64,000 bases of DNA from Trinickia acidisoli. Lineage in GTDB: Bacteria; Pseudomonadota; Gammaproteobacteria; Burkholderiales; Burkholderiaceae. The stretch spans positions 186,001-250,000 of the forward strand of contig NZ_JAFLRG010000001.1 in NCBI RefSeq assembly GCF_017315725.1, written 5' to 3'. Every line of letters starts with the position of its first letter. The first letter of the stretch is position 1. The position numbers and the translations under genes were made by a program. Below, in pieces: positions 17,118-26,055 of this stretch. Under the pieces are notes generated by a model. It was given only the letters and a program-made list of their open reading frames with translations. It had not been told where the DNA came from and ran no database searches.

Positions 17118-18266
17118 ATGAATATCAAGATGCAAAAGCTGTTGCCGATCACCGCGGCTGCAATGTTGTGCGCGACGATGGCAACGGGTGCCGCGGCAGA
17201 CGAAATCGTCAAGATCGGTCACGTTGCGCCGCTGACGGGGCAGATCGCTCACCTCGGCAAAGACAACGAAAACGGCGCTCGTCTTGCTGTAGAGGAAATC
17301 AACAAGAAAGGTCTCGTGATCAACGGCCAGAAGGTCACGCTGCAACTGGACGCGCAGGACGACGCGGCTGACCCGCGCACGGCGACGCAGGTTGCGCAGA
17401 AGCTCGTCGACGACCACGTGGTTGCCGTCGTCGGCCACTTGAACTCCGGCACGACGATCCCGGCTTCGAAGATCTACAGCGATGCGGGCATCGTGCAGAT
17501 CTCGCCGTCGGCGACGAACCCGCAATATACGCTGCAAGGCTTCAAGACGACGTTCCGCGTCGTGGCGACCGATGCGCAGCAAGGCCCCGCCCTCGCAAAC
17601 TACGCAGCTAAACAATTGAAGCTGAAGAAGGTCGCGATCGTCGACGACGCCACGGCATACGGCCAAGGTCTCGCGAACGAATTCGAAAAGACGGCGAAGT
17701 CGCTCGGTATGCAAGTCCTCTCGCATGACGCGACCAACGACAAGGCTGTCGACTTCCGCGCGATTCTGACGAAGATCAAGGGCGAAGGTCCTGACGCGAT
17801 CATGTACGGCGGCATGGACGCCACCGGCGGCCCGTTCGCCAAGCAAGCGAAGCAGCTCGGCATCAAGGCGAAGATCCTCGCGGGTGACGGTGTTTGTACC
17901 GACCAGCTCTCGACGCTGGCTGGCGATGCGACGGACAACATCGTGTGCTCGGAAGCGGGCAAGTCGCTCGAGAAGATGGGTGATGCGGGCAAAAACTTCG
18001 AAGCGAAGTACCAGAAGCGTTTCGGCGTGCCGATCCAGATCTACGCGCCGTTCACGTATGACGCGGTGTACATCATCGTCGACGCGATGAAGCGTGCGAA
18101 CTCGACCGATCCGGCAAAGATTCTCGCGGCGATGCCGTCGACGAACTACAACGGCGTGATCGGTAACGTGCAGTTCGACGAGCACGGCGATCTGAAGCAC
18201 GGCGTGATCTCGCTGTACGACTACAAGGACGGCAAGAAGACGCTGCTGAGCGAAGTGAACATGTAA
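17118..18266 (+). CDS. Branched-chain amino-acid ABC transporter substrate-binding protein
   Basis: A 382-residue periplasmic binding protein of the LivJ/LivK family (Peripla_BP_6). A Sec signal peptide (LLPITAAAMLCATMATGAAA, residues 8-27) precedes EIVKIGHVAPLTGQIAHLG, the typical N-terminal strand and ligand loop. It captures leucine, isoleucine or valine, or related amides, for an inner-membrane ABC importer. CCGGAGAC precedes the ATG. Codon use is more biased than that of its neighbours, with many GGT and GCT codons, typical of an abundant protein. The permease and ATPase genes are not adjacent, so it works with a transporter encoded elsewhere. Confidence 0.95.
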   Translation: MNIKMQKLLPITAAAMLCATMATGAAADEIVKIGHVAPLTGQIAHLGKDNENGARLAVEEINKKGLVINGQKVTLQLDAQDDAADPRTATQVAQKLVDDHVVAVVGHLNSGTTIPASKIYSDAGIVQISPSATNPQYTLQGFKTTFRVVATDAQQGPALANYAAKQLKLKKVAIVDDATAYGQGLANEFEKTAKSLGMQVLSHDATNDKAVDFRAILTKIKGEGPDAIMYGGMDATGGPFAKQAKQLGIKAKILAGDGVCTDQLSTLAGDATDNIVCSEAGKSLEKMGDAGKNFEAKYQKRFGVPIQIYAPFTYDAVYIIVDAMKRANSTDPAKILAAMPSTNYNGVIGNVQFDEHGDLKHGVISLYDYKDGKKTLLSEVNM

Positions 18267-18335
18267 TCGGCGCGAGCCGACCGATCGAAGGTGGTGGGCT
18301 GCTTGGGTGGCCCACCAGCCGGAGAGCGGACTCGA

Positions 18336-18372
18336 GGGCGCGTACGCTGCGGCGGGCGCGCCCTTTTTATTT
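18336..18372 (+). terminator. Terminator after the binding-protein gene
   Basis: Arms GGGCGCG (18336-18342) and CGCGCCC (18357-18363) followed by TTTTTATTTT. A second hairpin, GGTGGGC/GCCCACC at 18293-18316, lies just upstream without a T run. Confidence 0.75.
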
Positions 18373-18410
18373 TGTATTGGCGGTTTGTTTGCGGCCTGGC
18401 CATTATCGGC

Positions 18411-18440
18411 GCGGTCGCGGTCGCGGTCGCGGTCGCGGTC
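18411..18440. repeat. Five tandem copies of GCGGTC
   Basis: Perfect six-base repeats in the non-coding gap before the MFS gene end, followed by a near-duplicate 15-mer (GCAGCCCGGTTATTC, then GCAGCCCGGCTATTC). Confidence 0.85.
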
Positions 18441-18480
18441 CGGTCGCAGCCCGGTTATTCGCAGCCCGGCTATTCGTCGA

Positions 18481-19716
18481 TCAAACGCCTAGCTTTCTAA
18501 GCACACGCGGCCCGACGAAGGCGACGAGCGCCGCGCACAGCGCCACCACCGAAAGCCCGACAGACAGGTTCGTCGCTTGCGCGACGCCGCCGATGAGCAC
18601 GGGCCCGAACAGCAAGCCGACATAGGCGATGCTCGCGACGTGCGCGAGCCCTTCGGCGGCGTGGATGCCTTTCACGCGCATGGCGGCCGCGAACAGCACG
18701 GGCATCATGTTGGCGAGCCCGAGCCCCATCATCGCGAAGCCGAGCAACGCCGTGACCGAGAACGGCAACACGAGCGCGGCAATCATCCCGGCGCAGGCCA
18801 GCGAGGCGCTCACCGCCACGAGCTGCACGGCCCCGAAGCGGGCGCGCACGGCATCGCCGGCGAATCGCCCGGCGGCCATCGCGCCCGTGAATGCGGCATA
18901 ACCGGCGCTGGCGAAGGCCGGGCTCGAGCGCACGACGTCGCGCATGTAGACCGCGGCCCAGTCGTACATCGCCCCTTCGGCGATCAGCGCGATGAGCGCG
19001 ACGGCGCCAAGCGCCCACAGCACGGGCGAGCGCCAGCGGCTCGAGCGGGCGCTTTCGTGATGACCTTCGGCGTGCGGCACGTGCGGCAGCACCGAGGGAC
19101 AAGCGAGCGCGAGCACGGTCGCAATGACGACGGCGGCCAGCAGCATGTGCAGCGCGCTCGCGATGCCGTGCGCGAGCGCTAGACCGCCGGCGGCGGCGCC
19201 GAACATCCCGCCGATACTGAACATGCCGTGCAGCGAAGACATGATGGGCCGCCCGAGCGCTTGCTCGACGGCGCTCGCTTCGGCGTTCATCGCCACGTCC
19301 ATCGTCGCCAGGCCCGCGCCGAAGGTGGCGAGCACGGGCAACAGCGTTTCGTACGTCGGCGCGACTAAAATCAGTGCCATGCTGACCGACATGACGAGCC
19401 CACCCACGAGACAGGCGCGGCGCGTGCCGACGCGCGCGATCCATTTCGCATTGCTGACGGTGGCCGCGATCGAGCCGCCGGTCAGAACGAACAGCGCGAG
19501 CGAGAGCGCCGCCGGGTCCAGGTGGAACTTGTCGCGCACGGTCGGCACGTGCACGCCCCAAGAGGCGTACCCCATACCGGCGATAAAAAAGAGTGCCATA
19601 GTGGCGTACCGTGCGCGCTGCCGCGCGGCCGGAGCCAGATTGAGATGCGCGGCGGGGGCCTGGGGCGAGGTGGTCTGCGACACGTTGGGAAGGCCAAAAA
19701 GGGCGAGGACGCGCAA
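18481..19716 (-). CDS. MFS transporter (YbjJ-like)
   Basis: A 411-residue inner-membrane protein with about 12 hydrophobic segments and the long central loop typical of the major facilitator superfamily. GYASWGVHVPTVRDKFHLD in segment 1 and SLHGMFSIGGMFGAAAGG are characteristic of the YbjJ/FucP-like subgroup. The substrate is unknown. It is divergent from the hugZ-like gene with a 113-base spacer. The N-terminal 30 residues (MRVLALFGLPNVSQTT...) precede the first membrane segment, and the true start may be internal. Confidence 0.88.
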   Translation of the reverse strand: MRVLALFGLPNVSQTTSPQAPAAHLNLAPAARQRARYATMALFFIAGMGYASWGVHVPTVRDKFHLDPAALSLALFVLTGGSIAATVSNAKWIARVGTRRACLVGGLVMSVSMALILVAPTYETLLPVLATFGAGLATMDVAMNAEASAVEQALGRPIMSSLHGMFSIGGMFGAAAGGLALAHGIASALHMLLAAVVIATVLALACPSVLPHVPHAEGHHESARSSRWRSPVLWALGAVALIALIAEGAMYDWAAVYMRDVVRSSPAFASAGYAAFTGAMAAGRFAGDAVRARFGAVQLVAVSASLACAGMIAALVLPFSVTALLGFAMMGLGLANMMPVLFAAAMRVKGIHAAEGLAHVASIAYVGLLFGPVLIGGVAQATNLSVGLSVVALCAALVAFVGPRVLRKLGV

Positions 19717-19829
19717 GCCGGCGCGGCGGCCGCGCTCGCAAGCGCTACGATGAATGGAACGCCGATTCTAACGGAGGGCTTCGCGCCGCGCCGAGATGCG
19801 ATGCGAACCCTAGCCGGGGACACGAACTC

Positions 19830-20495
19830 ATGAACATTTCCGCATACGCACCGCTGCATCTATTGCATCGTAAGCCCACGGGCGCACTGGCGACGCATGC
19901 GCGCGAGCCGCTCGGCTATCCGTACCCGACGGCGCTGCCGTTCGCGCCCGATGCCAAGCATCGGCCCGTCGTCCTCGTGAGTCGTCTGGCCGAACATGCG
20001 CGCAATCTCGAAGCCGACCCGCGCGCGGGTTTTCTCGTCGTCGATGCGCCACCGAACGATGACGTTCTGAATGGCGAACGCCTGACGCTGCTGGGTCACT
20101 TCACACCAGGCGGGCTCGAGCCTGCGCTCGTGCGCCGCTATTTACGCTATCACCCCGACGCCGAACGTTATCTCGCACTCGGGGATTTTTCGTTTCACGT
20201 GCTCGAAATCGAACGTATGCGATACATCGGCGGATTCGGCGCAATGGGCTGGCTCGATGCCGACGAACTCGATCCACTCGAACCTTTGACGGACGAAGAC
20301 GAAACGGCACTGATCGAATATTTCGACCGCCACGTGAGCCGTCCGTCGATCGTGCGATTGGCTGGCGTCGACCGATACGGCGCGGATTTGAAAGTGCACG
20401 GACAGCGTCGACGCTATGCGTTCGATTCGGCAAAAAACGATATGTCCGCGCTTGAACGCGCGCTTGCGCAGTGCATTGCCGATCACGTCGATTAG
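19830..20495 (+). CDS. HugZ-family (pyridoxamine-phosphate-oxidase-fold) haem utilisation protein
   Basis: A 221-residue protein with an N-terminal FMN-binding split-barrel domain (LHRKPTGALATHAREPLGYP, LVSRLAEHARNLEADPRAGF) and a C-terminal DUF2470-type domain (DRYGADLKVHGQRRRYAFD). This domain pair marks the HugZ/HutZ family, which binds or degrades haem. Whether this protein degrades haem is inferred only from the family, and no haem-uptake genes are near. The ATG at 19830 follows GGGGACACGAACTC, a weak ribosome site. Confidence 0.85.
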   Translation: MNISAYAPLHLLHRKPTGALATHAREPLGYPYPTALPFAPDAKHRPVVLVSRLAEHARNLEADPRAGFLVVDAPPNDDVLNGERLTLLGHFTPGGLEPALVRRYLRYHPDAERYLALGDFSFHVLEIERMRYIGGFGAMGWLDADELDPLEPLTDEDETALIEYFDRHVSRPSIVRLAGVDRYGADLKVHGQRRRYAFDSAKNDMSALERALAQCIADHVD

Positions 20496-20528
20496 CGCGT
20501 CCGTTTATCTCATATTAGGGAAATTTCC

Positions 20529-20559
20529 GAGACGGCCGGGCGGGCAGGCCGGTCGTCTC
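20529..20559. terminator. Hairpin after the hugZ-like gene
   Basis: An 11-base stem (GAGACGGCCGG with CCGGTCGTCTC, one G-T pair) 34 bases past the stop. There is no T run on the plus strand. The rest of 20560-20894 is non-coding, AT-rich and likely holds the H-NS gene promoter. Confidence 0.45.
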
Positions 20560-20894
20560 ACGGCATTGCCGCGCTGGTGCATCATCCTCTCATTTGATGA
20601 GAACTTCTTGCGAGATCGGTAAAATCTGTTTCATGCATTGAAAGTTAGGGGTGTTGGGTTCTCATGACGTTGGAAATATGAGGTGGCACTTGGATTGGGT
20701 AAATCGAGATGACCGGTCCGATCACGAATGAATGAAACAAATGAGTGAGGTTATTTCTCGTGATGTTCTTTTCGGGCTTTTCGTCCGCTTGTCTTTTGTG
20801 CTAATCTCGCATCCGAAATATCCGAGGCACCTCGCATTCAGGTGGCAAACCCGGCATAAGATCGGAGCCATTTACCGAAACCACAAGGGAACAT

Positions 20895-21194
20895 ATGTCT
20901 TCTTACAAGGAACTTCTCGCCCAACGAGAGAAGCTGGAGAAGCAGATCGAAGAGGCGAAGGCGCGCGAATACGCCGAAGTGCTGAACGAGATCAAACAGA
21001 AAATGGCTGACTACGGCATTACACTTGCCGAACTCGGCGGCGGTCGCGGCAAGCATGCCAAGGTGGGTCGTCCTCGCGCCGGCGTTGCGCCGAAATATCG
21101 CGATCCGGCGAGCGGCAATACATGGTCGGGCCGCGGCAAGCCGCCCCGGTGGATTGCCGGTCAGGATCGCGATCAGTTCCTGATTCAAAAGTAA
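20895..21194 (+). CDS. H-NS family nucleoid-associated protein
   Basis: A 99-residue histone-like silencer of the BpH1/HvrA type. The N-terminal half is a coiled-coil dimerisation segment (ELLAQREKLEKQIEEAKARE). The C-terminal DNA-binding domain ends with PASGNTWSGRGKPPRWIAG, the AT-tract-binding loop, and a linker with GRGKHAKVGRPRAG that resembles an extra AT-hook-like patch. AAGGGAACAT precedes the start. Such proteins silence horizontally acquired AT-richer DNA. A strong terminator follows. Confidence 0.95.
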   Translation: MSSYKELLAQREKLEKQIEEAKAREYAEVLNEIKQKMADYGITLAELGGGRGKHAKVGRPRAGVAPKYRDPASGNTWSGRGKPPRWIAGQDRDQFLIQK

Positions 21195-21255
21195 TAAACC
21201 GATCGGATAGCAGTCGGCGCGCCGGCGCTATTGCGGGCGGCAGTCTAAAAGAGAG

Positions 21256-21290
21256 CCGCGTAACCCATTCCATTTGGGTGCGCGGTTTTT
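21256..21290 (+). terminator. Terminator of the H-NS gene
   Basis: Stem CCGCG..ACCC / GGGT..CGCGG, with an internal mismatch, then TTTTTATTC. Confidence 0.8.
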
Positions 21291-21501
21291 ATTCGTCTAA
21301 TCAATGAATTGGGACGATACGCCTATTCGGATCGAGGCTGGCCGATAGCGGGGCCGACAGTGCGGACGAGATTCGAAATAAGAATACGTTGCGTTCTCAT
21401 AACCCGCTGATTCAAAAGGAAAAATGACATCGCTGTCACAGCGGTGCCGTGCGCTGCTTGGTACAATCGAACGGTAAACAACAGGTCTTCTACCGTTTCC
21501 G

Positions 21502-22689
21502 ATGCATCCTCATACCGTCGAAGTCGAATCCGGAGAAAAGCAAGCCGTCGCACGCAAAAGCACGTTTGCGAGCGTGGGGGCCAACGTCGTCCTGATGAGC
21601 TTGCAGGTCACGATTGGTTTGTTCGCGCACTCGCAAGCGCTGATCGCCGACGGCGTGCATTCGCTCGCCGATCTGATTTCCGATTTCATCGTGCTGGTGG
21701 CGAATCGTGCCAGCGCGGAAAAACCCGATGCGGACCATAACTACGGGCACGGCCGATACGAGACGGTGGCGTCGCTGTTTCTCGGCGCGCTACTCGTGAC
21801 GGTCGGCGTCGGCATGCTTTGGCGCGCCGGCACGCGTCTCGCAAACCTGGAAAACATCCCGGCCGTCCACGTCAGCGCGCTCTTCGTGGCCTTGCTCGTG
21901 CTCGTATCGAAGGAATCGCTGTTCCGCTACATGCTGCGGCAAGCCCAACGCGTTCGTTCGGCGATGCTGATCGCAAACGCCTGGCACGCGCGTTCGGACG
22001 CGGCTTCATCGCTCGTCGTTGCGGTCGGTATCGTCGGTAGCTTGTTCGGCGTGCGTTTGCTCGACCCGATCGCGGCCGCGATCGTCGGCTTCCTCGTCGC
22101 GCGGATGGGTTGGGTGTTCGGCTGGGATGCGCTGCAAGACCTTTCCGACCGCGCACTCGACGACGTCGCGACGACGGACATCCGCAAGCTTCTGATGGCG
22201 ACGCCGGGCGTGCGCGACGTGCACGAGTTGCGCACGCGCAAAATGGGCGACCTCGCACTCGTCGATGCGCACATCCTCGTCGACCCGCTGATCTCCGTCT
22301 CGGAAGGGCACTACATCGCGGAATCGGCGCGCGCGCGCGTCATGACCAACAACCGCGTACTCGACGCACTGATTCACGTCGACCCGGAAAACGACGCCGT
22401 GGCGCATCCGCCCGCGCGGCTGCCGACGCGCGCGGCGGTCGCGGCGCTCGTCGATACCGAGCTAGCGAAATACGGGCTGCGCGCCGCGGGGCTCAACGTG
22501 CATTATCTGAGCACCGGGCTCGATCTCGACATTACGCTTGCAGCCGATGCGCTCGCCGACCGCGAACACGACGCCGAGCTGATCGACCGCATCGACCTGA
22601 CCGCGCTGAAAGGGAAATTGGGTGCGCGCAACGTCACGCTGCAGCGTGAGCTTGGGGCGGCGAAGGTTCGCGCTTCGGGGCATGCCTGA
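21502..22689 (+). CDS. Cation diffusion facilitator (FieF-like) metal efflux protein
   Basis: A 395-residue inner-membrane transporter. Six membrane segments in the first 210 residues carry the two CDF metal sites: IADGVHSLADLISDF and NAWHARSDAASSL. The cytoplasmic C-terminal domain (about 215-300) has the usual dimer fold with VRDVHELRTRKMGDLALVDAHI; a further 95 residues after it are longer than in FieF. CDF proteins expel Zn, Fe, Co or Cd in exchange for protons; the HD-D pattern suits Zn/Fe. A TACAAT box at 21462-21467 may be its -10. Confidence 0.92.
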   Translation: MHPHTVEVESGEKQAVARKSTFASVGANVVLMSLQVTIGLFAHSQALIADGVHSLADLISDFIVLVANRASAEKPDADHNYGHGRYETVASLFLGALLVTVGVGMLWRAGTRLANLENIPAVHVSALFVALLVLVSKESLFRYMLRQAQRVRSAMLIANAWHARSDAASSLVVAVGIVGSLFGVRLLDPIAAAIVGFLVARMGWVFGWDALQDLSDRALDDVATTDIRKLLMATPGVRDVHELRTRKMGDLALVDAHILVDPLISVSEGHYIAESARARVMTNNRVLDALIHVDPENDAVAHPPARLPTRAAVAALVDTELAKYGLRAAGLNVHYLSTGLDLDITLAADALADREHDAELIDRIDLTALKGKLGARNVTLQRELGAAKVRASGHA

Positions 22690-22760
22690 GCGCAGCCGCG
22701 GAGCAGCCGGTTTGTCGCAGTCACAGAGCAGAGCGGATCCGAAGCAGCGTCAAGGCGCTT

Positions 22761-23219
22761 TCAAAGCGGCAACTGCGTATCGAATTTGATTTCGCGCAGC
22801 ACGACGCTCGTGCGCACTTGCGCGACGGCGGGAATCTTGAAGATGCGATCGTGTAGGAACGCGTCGTAGGCTTTGATGTCCGGCGCGACGATCTTGAGGA
22901 TGTAATCGGCTTCGCCCGTCGTGCTGTAGCACTCGGTCACTTCGGGGCAGGTGGAGATCTCGCGCTCGAACGCTTCAACCCCGCCTTCCGTGTGCCGCAT
23001 CAAATGAATGTGAGCCAGCGCGCAGACATGCAACCCGAGTTTTTCGCGATCGAGCAGCGCCGTATAGCGCTGAATGATGCCCGATTGCTCCATGTCCTTG
23101 ATGCGTCGCCAGCACGGCGTACTCGACAGCCCGACTTGATCGGAAATCTCCTGCACCGAACGTCGCGCATCGAGCTGCAACAGGCGCAAGATTTTTTGAG
23201 AAAACGTGTCGAGTGCCAT
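22761..23219 (-). CDS. Lrp/AsnC-family transcriptional regulator
   Basis: A 152-residue regulator. The N-terminal winged helix-turn-helix (5-60) has LQLDARRSVQEISDQVGLS and CWRRIKDMEQSGII; the C-terminal RAM ligand-binding domain has CPEVTECYSTTGEADYILKI. The start at 23219 (MALDTFSQKIL) fits the family; the open frame extends 18 codons upstream without need. It lies 90 bases downstream of the exonuclease gene on the same strand. The effector is probably an amino acid, but targets are not evident. Confidence 0.93.
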   Translation of the reverse strand: MALDTFSQKILRLLQLDARRSVQEISDQVGLSSTPCWRRIKDMEQSGIIQRYTALLDREKLGLHVCALAHIHLMRHTEGGVEAFEREISTCPEVTECYSTTGEADYILKIVAPDIKAYDAFLHDRIFKIPAVAQVRTSVVLREIKFDTQLPL

Positions 23220-23309
23220 CCGCGCCTCCCTTACGACAGCCACTGTGTCCGATATTAGTGGCGGAAGAAACAAAAGGCAATCGCAGGGGCGGCGAGCGAG
23301 GGATTTTCC

Positions 23310-23963
23310 CTAATTTGGCGGGCTCTCGGCGTCGTTTTGTCCTGCTCCATTTGCGTCGGCTGTGGCGGTGCGTGCCCGCGCCGGTGCCGCCGTGGAGAAC
23401 GTCTTCTGCCAAACGCGTAAATCCTTGAGCATGTTGCAGAAGAGGGCCCCTTGTTCGATCGCGTCGTCGAGGGCGACGTGCGTATGCGGGTGATCGTCGA
23501 ACCAGTGCTTGGGCATACGCGGCTTGATGCACTTGCGATAGGGCAGGCCCGTCATGGCGAAGGCGAGCGTCTTGATGTCGAGTGCCGACCACGAGAACGG
23601 ACAGCGCGCGGCGAAGCGCATCATGTACCAAAACATGAACGAGAAATCGAAGCCGGCCGGCATGCCGACGAACACCGGCTTGCCCGGCAGCGCTTCGACC
23701 CATTCGACGTAAGCCACGAGCGCTTCCTCGGGGCGACGCAGATCGGCGCGGCAGGCGGCCCACGCTTCGGGCTGCGTTTTCCACCAGGCTTCCTGCACCG
23801 GATGCGCTTGCGCACCCGGCAGCGTTTCGAGATTGGCCGAGAACGTGCCGATGAGTTGCTTGTCCTCGGTATAGGCGGCCGATGCGAAGCTCAGCATCGA
23901 GTGCGGGCCGGGAATCGGGCCGTCGGCCTCGATGTCGGTGCTGACGTAGATCTCGGATGTCAT
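23310..23963 (-). CDS. DEDD-type 3'-5' exonuclease-like protein
   Basis: A 217-residue protein of the RNase H-like exonuclease fold. [20 protein letters not shown] supplies the Exo I Asp-Glu pair, [19 protein letters not shown] the Exo II Asp, and [18 protein letters not shown] the last His/Asp motif. The start at 23963 was chosen because it overlaps the MBL-fold stop (ATGA at 23960-23963); the longer frame upstream is a shadow. No polymerase domain is present. The substrate may be RNA or DNA ends. Confidence 0.85.
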   Translation of the reverse strand: MTSEIYVSTDIEADGPIPGPHSMLSFASAAYTEDKQLIGTFSANLETLPGAQAHPVQEAWWKTQPEAWAACRADLRRPEEALVAYVEWVEALPGKPVFVGMPAGFDFSFMFWYMMRFAARCPFSWSALDIKTLAFAMTGLPYRKCIKPRMPKHWFDDHPHTHVALDDAIEQGALFCNMLKDLRVWQKTFSTAAPARARTATADANGAGQNDAESPPN

Positions 23964-24604
23964 GCGCTTACCCCGTCGGCGACATAAGGATTCGTGCGCC
24001 GCTCCTCGCCGAACGTCGACGTCGGGCCATGACCGGGAACGAACGTGATGTCGTCGCCGAGCGGCCAGAGCTGGGTTCGGATCGAGCGAATGAGATCGGC
24101 GTGATTGCCGCGCGGAAAATCGGTGCGGCCGATCGAACCGGCGAAGAGCACGTCGCCGACGAATGCGACCCGATGCCGCGCGCTGACGAACACCACGTGG
24201 CCGGGCGTGTGGCCGGGGCAGTAGTAGACGTCGAGCGATTCTTCGCCGAATTGGACGGTGTCGCCGCTGTCGAGCCAACGGTCGGGCTCGAATGCCTGAG
24301 CGGCCGGAAAGCCGAACCGCACGCTTTGATCGGGGAGCTTGTCGATCCAGAATTTTTCGTCGCGATGCGGGCCCTCGATCGGCACACCGTAGTGCGTGGC
24401 GAGCGTTTTCGCGCCGGCGCAGTGATCGATGTGGCCATGCGTGAGCAACACCTTCTCGACGCTCGCGCCATGTTCGGCGACGGCGCGTTGAATCAGCTCG
24501 AGATCGCCGCCCGGATCGACGATGGCCGCGCGCTGCGTTGCCTCGCAGATGACGAGCGAGCAGTTCTGCTGAAACGGCGTGACGGGAATGACGAAGACCT
24601 TCAT
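23960..24604 (-). CDS. MBL-fold metallo-hydrolase (glyoxalase II-like, YcbL type)
   Basis: A 214-residue enzyme with the metallo-beta-lactamase metal motif [10 protein letters not shown] (HxHxDH) and further ligands in [19 protein letters not shown] and [14 protein letters not shown]. Compared with GloB it lacks the C-terminal substrate domain, so it belongs to the smaller YcbL group, which may hydrolyse S-lactoylglutathione or other thioesters. The start at 24604 ([14 protein letters not shown]) matches relatives. Translation is coupled to the exonuclease gene by a 4-base overlap. It is divergent from the rlpA leader. Confidence 0.92.
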   Translation of the reverse strand: MKVFVIPVTPFQQNCSLVICEATQRAAIVDPGGDLELIQRAVAEHGASVEKVLLTHGHIDHCAGAKTLATHYGVPIEGPHRDEKFWIDKLPDQSVRFGFPAAQAFEPDRWLDSGDTVQFGEESLDVYYCPGHTPGHVVFVSARHRVAFVGDVLFAGSIGRTDFPRGNHADLIRSIRTQLWPLGDDITFVPGHGPTSTFGEERRTNPYVADGVSA

Positions 24605-24759
24605 CTCGGTGGGTGCGAACGGCAAAAAGAAAGATGGTACCAGCCGGCTCCACCCGGCGCTGCCTAGCCAAACGGCCATACCCAATTCGCATTGTTGCGG
24701 CCATAGAGAGAATCAATTGAGGGCCTAACCGCCCCGCCTGGATTGCTGCATTTTTCTGC

Positions 24760-25240
24760 TATAATGGGCCATCTTGTGCGTGGGCTGATGGCCCGCGTAG
24801 CGCTTACCGGCGATCTGGCCCTCGCGTGAACTTGCGCATGCCGATCGTTGTCAATTGAAGTCTGAAGCTGCAATTTGCGCGGCTTCTATCCGTGTCGACG
24901 AAGTTCGATGCACACGTCTTGCCCAGCCAGGCGCCGCGCGCCTGATACGGCTATCGGCCGTACCGCCGGGCAAGCCTACGCCGCTGTTCCTTGTGCCTTC
25001 GGGTGCGCTAGAACATGGGTGCCATGTTCGATGGCGGCGTTTGGGGTCTGGTCAAGCTGAAGGGGACAGCCGCACCAGACGTGAACACCAACCGGGCTGA
25101 ATGTGGCCGATTTGGCTGCAGCCGAGTGCCGTATCACGACGCACGCTTAGCGCGTGCGTGGCGTGTCGCGCTCGATCGCCCGAGCCGCACACACAGCGGA
25201 ACGCTGGTTGCCGCGGCTTGACAGATTGGCTAAACGTCAT
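24760..25240 (+). ncRNA. Candidate structured leader or small RNA upstream of rlpA
   Basis: A TATAAT box at 24760-24765 opens about 470 bases with no convincing gene. Perfect inverted repeats follow one another: GGGCCAT/ATGGCCC (24766-24794), CAGGCGC/GCGCCTG (24928-24944), TACGGC/GCCGTA (24946-24962), AACATGG/CCATGTT (25012-25028), GTCTGGT/ACCAGAC (25046-25080) and ACGCACGC/GCGTGCGT (25139-25159). It does not match what I know of 6S, tmRNA, RNase P or common riboswitches. It may be a long 5' untranslated region or an independent RNA. Confidence 0.4.
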
Positions 25241-25837
25241 ATGAATCATCGATTTTGTCGATCGCTGGGGATCTTTTTTGTCTTCGGCGCGCTAACGGGC
25301 TGCGCCACGCAGCCGGCCACGACCCAGACCGGGAGCGCAAGCGCGGTTCCCGCCGTTGCGCAGGGCGCGAACGCGCCGATCGCATTCGGCAGCCCGTCGG
25401 CGCAGCCTGCTGCCGGCGACAAGTCGCTGGCCGATGCAAAGCCGCTCGAAGAGGGCGGCCCGAATATTTCCGACTTCAAGCAGGTTGGCCGAGCCTCGTG
25501 GTACGGGCGTCGCTTCGCTGGCCGGCGCACGGCCAATGGCGAGCGTTACGACATGTACGCGATGACGGCCGCGCACAAGACGCTGCCGCTCGCTTCCTAC
25601 GTCCGCGTGACGAACATGTCGAACCACAAGGCGGTCGTCGTGAAGATCAACGATCGGGGCCCGTATGTGCGCGGGCGAGTGATCGATTTGTCTTACGCGG
25701 CGGCGAAGCTGCTCGGCATGTCGCATGCGGGTACGGCACGCGTGCAGATCCAAGGGTTGACGCAGCAAGAGGCGCGCGTCGAGCGTGACGAAACGCTGGC
25801 GAGCAACGGCAATCCGCCGAAGGACGTGGGCAACTAG
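25241..25837 (+). CDS. rlpA: RlpA-family septal lipoprotein
   Basis: A 198-residue lipoprotein. The signal peptide ends in the lipobox LTGC with acylated C21. The double-psi beta-barrel domain (about 85-175) has GRASWYGRRFAGRRTANGE, MTAAHKTLPL and INDRGPYVRGRVIDLSYAAA, including the catalytic-type Asp and His of RlpA lytic transglycosylases. There is no C-terminal SPOR domain, so the protein is a short form. RlpA cleaves stem-less peptidoglycan at septa. The ATG at 25241 starts a proper signal peptide; upstream in-frame codons do not. Confidence 0.9.
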   Translation: MNHRFCRSLGIFFVFGALTGCATQPATTQTGSASAVPAVAQGANAPIAFGSPSAQPAAGDKSLADAKPLEEGGPNISDFKQVGRASWYGRRFAGRRTANGERYDMYAMTAAHKTLPLASYVRVTNMSNHKAVVVKINDRGPYVRGRVIDLSYAAAKLLGMSHAGTARVQIQGLTQQEARVERDETLASNGNPPKDVGN

Positions 25838-25874
25838 TCGTCCGCCTACTTCGTACCTCACGATCGACTATCGA

Positions 25875-25899
25875 CGGCGCCTCTCGGGGCGCCGTTTTT
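25875..25899 (+). terminator. Terminator of rlpA
   Basis: Seven-base perfect stem CGGCGCC/GGCGCCG, loop TCTCGG, then five T. Confidence 0.85.
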
Positions 25900-25903
25900 G
25901 TTT

Positions 25904-26055
25904 AGGTGAGATTAATCAGGAGTCCTAAGTAGTTGGTGGAGGGATCCGATACCGATACGTGATGCTCGCTTGATTCCATGCGGTTTTGTAGCACCCTAAG
26001 CATCCACGAATCGATGCATTTCGACATCTAAGGTGAGAATATTCAGGACTACTAA
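25904..26055. repeat. Pair of 25-base near-direct repeats beside the type VI module
   Basis: 25904-25928 and 26031-26055 share the pattern AGGTGAGA..(A/T)TCAGGA.T.CTAA, 21 of 25 bases by my count, 127 bases apart start to start. They lie right after the rlpA terminator where base composition drops. They may be remnants of an insertion junction or a regulator site. Confidence 0.5.

Noticed and set aside
16593..18200. 535-codon minus-strand frame over the binding-protein gene
   Set aside because: Antisense shadow of a strongly codon-biased gene; no domain recognised.
20732..21010. 92-codon frame overlapping the H-NS gene start
   Set aside because: It covers the likely promoter region and runs into the real gene in another frame.
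24664..24873. 69-codon minus-strand frame near the rlpA leader
   Set aside because: No ribosome site, and it crosses the TATAAT box and the divergent promoter region.
24766..25240. Identification as 6S RNA, tmRNA or RNase P RNA
   Set aside because: The defining conserved bases of each (6S bubble, tRNA-like ends with CCA, RNase P core) are absent.
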